Of a DNA stretch of 64,000 bases, positions 60,524 through 64,000 are shown piece by piece (positions within the stretch are counted from its first letter, which is position 1; every line of letters starts with the position of its first letter). The notes under the pieces are model-generated. The model made no database searches. It was not told the origin of the DNA and saw nothing but the letters and a program-made list of their open reading frames with translations. This DNA is from Palauibacter sp022826685 (GTDB lineage: Bacteria > Gemmatimonadota > Gemmatimonadetes > Palauibacterales > Palauibacteraceae), in the NCBI RefSeq assembly GCF_965221685.1, contig NZ_OZ244907.1; one strand, written 5' to 3'. The position numbers and the translations under genes are program-made.

Positions 60524-61408
60524 ATGGCGGACGTGCTTTGCGTCGGCGGGACGGGAACCGTCGGGAGTCGGGTCGTCGAGGGCCTGGTGGCCCGCGGGGC
60601 GTCGGTCCGGTGCCTGACGCGCTCGGCGGACCGGGCCGGGGCGTCGGGCGGGGCGTCGGGCGAGCGCGTCGAATTCGTGCGAGGCGACCTGGAGCAGCCC
60701 GACACGCTCGGGCCGGCGCTCGAAGGCGTGTCGCGCATGCACCTCCTCACGGCGCTCCACCCGCAGGAGGGGCGGCTCGGCATCGGGGCCGTCGATGCGG
60801 CCGCGGAGGCCGGCGTCGAGCGGATCGTCTTCCATTCCGCGCACCGCGCGCACGCGGCGCCCCACATCCCCCACTTCGCGAGCAAGACGGAGATCCTCGC
60901 CGCGCTCGAGGCCTCCGGCGTCGCGTGGTCGACGATCGAACCGAACCACTACTTCCAGAACGACCTGTGGCTGCGGCGGTCGCTCGAAGCCGGCGTCTAT
61001 CCCGCCCCGCTCGGGAGCGCGGGACTGCATCGGGTCGACGTGCGGGACATCGCCGACGCGACCGTGAACGCCCTCCTCGACGACGGCCACGAGGGGATCC
61101 GGTATCCGGTGGTCGGACCGCAGCTACTGACGGGCGAGCATGTCGCCCGCACCTGGAGCGAACACCTCGGCCGCGACATCGAGTACGCCGGCGACGACCT
61201 CGACGCGTGGGAGGCGCGCGCGAGCCGAAGCCTGCCCGGCTGGCTCCTGAGGGACCTGCGGGTCATGTCGGAGTACTTCCTCTCCGACGGGCTCATCGCG
61301 ACGGAGGAGGATTTCGCTACGATGAGCCACGTGCTCGGCCACGCGCCGCGCGTATTCGACGATTTCGTGCGGGAAACGGTCGAGGCCTGGTCCAGAGGAG
61401 GCGCCTGA
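60524..61408 (+). CDS. NmrA-like NAD(P)-binding protein
   Basis: 294 residues from ATG 60524, with AGGAGG just upstream. The Rossmann motif VGGTGTVGSRVVEGL and the atypical short-chain features (VEFVRGDLEQPDTL, IEPNHYFQNDLW, HRVDVRDIADATV) place it in the NmrA/NAD-dependent epimerase-like group, which includes regulators and quinone-type reductases. No Tyr-x3-Lys pair in usual place. It ends directly before nfeD. Confidence 0.82.
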   Translation: MADVLCVGGTGTVGSRVVEGLVARGASVRCLTRSADRAGASGGASGERVEFVRGDLEQPDTLGPALEGVSRMHLLTALHPQEGRLGIGAVDAAAEAGVERIVFHSAHRAHAAPHIPHFASKTEILAALEASGVAWSTIEPNHYFQNDLWLRRSLEAGVYPAPLGSAGLHRVDVRDIADATVNALLDDGHEGIRYPVVGPQLLTGEHVARTWSEHLGRDIEYAGDDLDAWEARASRSLPGWLLRDLRVMSEYFLSDGLIATEEDFATMSHVLGHAPRVFDDFVRETVEAWSRGGA

Positions 61409-61969
61409 ATGTTCACGATATACATCTTCTGTCTCCTGGTAGGCGGCGGCTTCCTCGCGCTGTCCGTGTTCGGAGACTTCCTGGACGGCATGGACGTCGA
61501 CGTGGATGTCGACGCGGAACTGGACGCCGGGGGAGCGACCGATGTCGCGAGACTTCTCTCGCTGCGGACGATCGTCTACGCCCTGTTCGGATTCGGCGCG
61601 ACCGGGGCCATCCTGCACTGGTTCACGGGGCCGGCCGTCACGGCCGCCATCGCCGGCGTCACCGGACTCGCCTCTGGAGCCTTCATCGGCGCCGCGTTCC
61701 GTTACATCAGGCGCTCGGGCGCCGGCACCGCGCTCGGAGAGCGTTCGATGGCCGGGTTGACGGGCGAAGTCACGATGGAAATAGCACCCGATGGCGCGGG
61801 TACGGTAAAGGTGTCGCGCGGGGAGCGCCGCTACAGCGTGCGGGCCCGCCTGGACTCGACCTGCCCCGACGACCTGCCGCTCCGAGCCGGACAGTCGGTC
61901 GTCGTCGTGCGCATGACGGACGGCATCGCGGATGTCGCGCCGGTAGACATGAAACTTCTCGAGGAATAA
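61409..61969 (+). CDS. NfeD-like membrane protein
   Basis: 186 residues starting right after the NmrA stop. One N-terminal membrane helix, an Asp/Val repeat (DVDVDVDAELD), two more helices (about 53-95) and a C-terminal OB-fold (SMAGLTGEVTMEIAPDGAGTVKV) as in YuaF/NfeD proteins. These pair with flotillins, and a flotillin gene follows after 10 nt. Likely a membrane microdomain partner. Confidence 0.85.
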   Translation: MFTIYIFCLLVGGGFLALSVFGDFLDGMDVDVDVDAELDAGGATDVARLLSLRTIVYALFGFGATGAILHWFTGPAVTAAIAGVTGLASGAFIGAAFRYIRRSGAGTALGERSMAGLTGEVTMEIAPDGAGTVKVSRGERRYSVRARLDSTCPDDLPLRAGQSVVVVRMTDGIADVAPVDMKLLEE

Positions 61970-61979
61970 CGAGGTTGAA

Positions 61980-63281
61980 ATGCAAGACCTGCTGAATGTC
62001 CTGGCCGCCCCCGTCACGATGGCGGCCGTCTTCTTCGTCGTCGTGCTCGTGGCGATCGTCACGATCAAGAACCTGATCGTCATCGTCCCCCCCAACCGCG
62101 CCGCCGTGATCACGGGCCGGAACCGCATGCTGACCGACGGCCAGTCCGTCGGCTACCGCTCCATCTCGGGCGGACGCACGCTCCGGATCCCGATCATCGA
62201 GACGGTCCAGCACATGAACCTCGAGACCATCCCCATCGAGGTCTTCGTCAACAACGCCTTCTCGAAGGGGAACATCCCGCTGAGCGTGGAGGCGATCGCG
62301 AATGTGAAGATCGCCTCGGAGCCCGAGTGGGTGTTCAACAACGCGGTGGAGCGCCTCCTCGGGAAGACGGAGGAGGAGGTGCGGGAACTCGCGCAGGACA
62401 CGCTGACCGGGAACCTGCGAGGCGTGCTCGCCACGCTCACGCCGGAGGCCGTGAACGAGGACCGGCTGGGGTTCGCCAAGGCGCTGTCGGAGGACGCGGG
62501 AGAGGACCTGGCATCGCTCGGCTTCCACCTCGACGTGCTCAAGATCCAGAACGTGAGCGACGAGCGCGGCTACCTGGACGCGATCGGGCGGGAGAAGTCG
62601 GCCGAGGCGATTCGGGCTGCCGAGATCGCCGAGGCCCAGGCGGAGGCCGACACGCGAGAGGCGCAGGCCGAGGCGAGGCGGCGCGCGGAGGTCCGGGAGG
62701 CCGCGGCCTCGATCAAGGTCGCCGAGGCCCAGAACGAACTGCGCGTGCGCAAGGCCGAACTGCACCGCGAGGGCGACACGGCCGAGAAGATCGCGCGCGT
62801 GAAGGCGCAGGAAGCCGAGGTCGAGGCCGAGAAGATCCTCGAGATGAAGCGCGTGGAGCGCGAGGAGCAGCGTCTGCGGGCGGATGTGATCGAGCCCGCC
62901 AAGGCCGAGAAGATGGCCGCGTTCGCGCGGGCGGAGGCCGAGGCGGCCCCGATCCTCGAGCGCGGGAAGGCCCAGGTCGAGGTCCTGAAGCGGCTCTACG
63001 CCGAGGTCCAGACCGGAGGCGAGGCCGCGTTCGCCGTGTTCATGGCCGAGAAGCTCCCCGAACTGCTCGAGATCGCCGTGGGCGCGGTGGAAGGCGTGGA
63101 CATCGACCGCGTCGTCGTGATGGACGGAGGCCAGGGCGAGGGCGTGTCCAACGCACTCAACCAGCGCGTGCGCGGGGCCTACGGAACGATGGAGGGGCTC
63201 GCGTCGGTACTCGGACTCGACATCCAGGAGGTGCTGACCCGCGCCGTGGGTCCCGGGAACGCGGACGGCGGCGAGGCATAG
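61980..63281 (+). CDS. Flotillin-like SPFH membrane protein
   Basis: 433 residues. N-terminal membrane helix (about 14-32), an SPFH domain (about 33-205), and a long coiled coil rich in Ala/Glu/Arg (about 200-335) with EAQAEADTREAQAEARRRAE. The C-terminal part (about 340-430) is flotillin-like. Such proteins organise lipid domains. Convergent with the gene at 63335. Confidence 0.93.
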   Translation: MQDLLNVLAAPVTMAAVFFVVVLVAIVTIKNLIVIVPPNRAAVITGRNRMLTDGQSVGYRSISGGRTLRIPIIETVQHMNLETIPIEVFVNNAFSKGNIPLSVEAIANVKIASEPEWVFNNAVERLLGKTEEEVRELAQDTLTGNLRGVLATLTPEAVNEDRLGFAKALSEDAGEDLASLGFHLDVLKIQNVSDERGYLDAIGREKSAEAIRAAEIAEAQAEADTREAQAEARRRAEVREAAASIKVAEAQNELRVRKAELHREGDTAEKIARVKAQEAEVEAEKILEMKRVEREEQRLRADVIEPAKAEKMAAFARAEAEAAPILERGKAQVEVLKRLYAEVQTGGEAAFAVFMAEKLPELLEIAVGAVEGVDIDRVVVMDGGQGEGVSNALNQRVRGAYGTMEGLASVLGLDIQEVLTRAVGPGNADGGEA

Positions 63282-63334
63282 CCATCGCGGCAGAGGGAGA
63301 TCCGGGCTGGTGAGCGGCGAGCGCGACGGTGGCT

Positions 63335-63634
63335 TCAGTCGCGGTCTGTGATCACGCTGGCGACGTGCTGAGCGAGTTCGGTTACCGAGTTCGACAACTG
63401 GGGAACGAACCGCTCCCGTTCCTCGACCGAGAAACTGTCGAGCGCTCGCTCAAGGTTGGGAACCTGCGACACGAACGCTTCGACGTCCGTTTCGCCGATG
63501 CCCGCGGCGAGTCGACGGACGGTTTCCGTGAGCTCCCGCTTCTCGGACACGGTCGCCGACCTGTAGAGTTCGACGAACGTCAGCTCCATGGCGAGCCAGT
63601 CCACCCAGTCGGCGAAGGAAATCTCCGTCGTCAT
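63335..63634 (-). CDS. Small helical protein of unknown function
   Basis: 99 residues from ATG 63634, which overlaps the stop of the upstream propeller gene (ATGA). Almost entirely helical, acidic, with SFADWVDWLAMELTFVELYRS at the start. No motif known to me. It has no cysteine and no signal peptide, so it is probably cytoplasmic. Confidence 0.55.
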   Translation of the reverse strand: MTTEISFADWVDWLAMELTFVELYRSATVSEKRELTETVRRLAAGIGETDVEAFVSQVPNLERALDSFSVEERERFVPQLSNSVTELAQHVASVITDRD

Positions 63635-64000
63635 TCTTGCAACTCCGGCAGCCGGAAGCGGCCGACCCACGGGGTGGGTTCCGGTCCGCTCGCGTAGAGC
63701 CAGGTATCGGTGGCATCGACGGTTATCGCCTCCGCGGTTCTGTCCAGATGCAAGGTCTTCACGTACTCGCCGTCCCAATTGAAGACCTGTACGTCCTTCG
63801 TCGCCCAGGGAGTACCTTTCTCCAGCACTCTGCCACCGGAGAAGAGGCCGTACAGGAAGCGGCGCGTCGCCGCCAGGTCCGTGAAGCCGTAACGCGTCTC
63901 GGGGCCGACCGACATCACGGCGCGCCCGCCCCGCGATCGCCCCTGTGACCACGAGGGCGGGAATGGATTGGGTACGGCCGCCTGAGCGATCATGGCACCG
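63631..64000 (-). CDS. BF3164-like 6-bladed propeller protein, C-terminal part; N-terminus beyond window
   Basis: The frame is open from the right edge to the stop at 63631, giving 122 codons. The segment YGFTDLAATRRFLYGLFSGG, then DVQVFNWDGEYVKTLHLDR and AEAITVDATDTWLYASGP, follows the blade pattern of BF3164-type exported propellers. Start not visible; an internal ATG at 63993 is unlikely to be it. Its partner is the small helical gene. Confidence 0.65.
   Translation of the reverse strand, partial: GAMIAQAAVPNPFPPSWSQGRSRGGRAVMSVGPETRYGFTDLAATRRFLYGLFSGGRVLEKGTPWATKDVQVFNWDGEYVKTLHLDRTAEAITVDATDTWLYASGPEPTPWVGRFRLPELQE

Noticed and set aside
1..64000. CRISPR array, tRNA, rRNA or insertion sequence
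   Set aside because: No regularly spaced repeats, no tRNA-like cloverleaf segments noticed and no transposase in any frame; a dedicated search could still find a tRNA that I missed.

Overview
The window is high-GC, densely packed bacterial chromosome with very short intergenic gaps and many stop/start overlaps (ATGA, GTGA). Secreted peptidases, lipoproteins, a CarboxypepD-TonB receptor, a DUF2911 protein, 6-bladed propellers and a PorV-like outer-membrane protein point to a Gram-negative of the Gemmatimonadota type. That assignment is inferred from gene content, not from a marker gene. No rRNA, tRNA, CRISPR array or transposase was seen.

Layout. 1-3111: trpD (cut by the left edge) diverges from truA, followed by an HtrA-type protease. 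3252-12096: purine operon purB-purC-purS-purQ-purL-purF ending in an exported 5'-nucleotidase, with the last five junctions overlapping or nearly so. 12249-18886: MacA-like adaptor, two MacB-type permeases without an ATPase, and a TonB-dependent receptor closed by a terminator. 18957-28365 (minus): fbp, comEC, lapA, miaB, a PorV-like protein, a DNRLRE-like lipoprotein, cdd and alr, diverging from mazG. 29248-38405 (minus): a chain of mostly overlapping genes (gamma-glutamylcyclotransferase, lipoprotein hydrolase with a probable CTG start, MOSC, ConA-like protein, phosphoesterase, DUF885, two related small proteins, two PLP enzymes, SnoaL-like lipoprotein). 38555-46273: DUF2911, S9 peptidase, cold-shock protein, GNAT, TlpA, M24 peptidase and small proteins. 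46195-54655 (minus): an AlbA_2/GHKL regulator, then DUF1761, CocE-type hydrolase, MmgE/PrpD and a TctABC uptake system that look like one carboxylate-utilisation operon.

54656-64000 is the accessory part. It holds a degraded tandem copy of an antitoxin gene, an intact antitoxin/PIN-toxin pair with a recognisable promoter and palindrome, two metallo-beta-lactamase-fold proteins, a HicAB pair whose hicA is only 54 codons with a TTG start, and a compact operon made of a secreted six-cysteine peptide, a propeller lipoprotein and a DsbA-like thiol oxidoreductase. NmrA, NfeD and flotillin genes follow, and a second propeller protein is cut by the right edge.

The best candidate for an undescribed system is the six-cysteine peptide operon (58065-60221): the cysteine spacing is symmetric (3-6-7-6-3) and a thiol oxidoreductase is encoded with it. 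Other signals without a ready explanation are a perfect 18-bp AT-rich inverted repeat (39205-39247), paired direct repeats before the AlbA_2 gene (47672-47722), and a recurring layout in which a -10-like hexamer sits 6-8 nt before an ATG that lacks a Shine-Dalgarno (SD) sequence, suggesting leaderless mRNAs.
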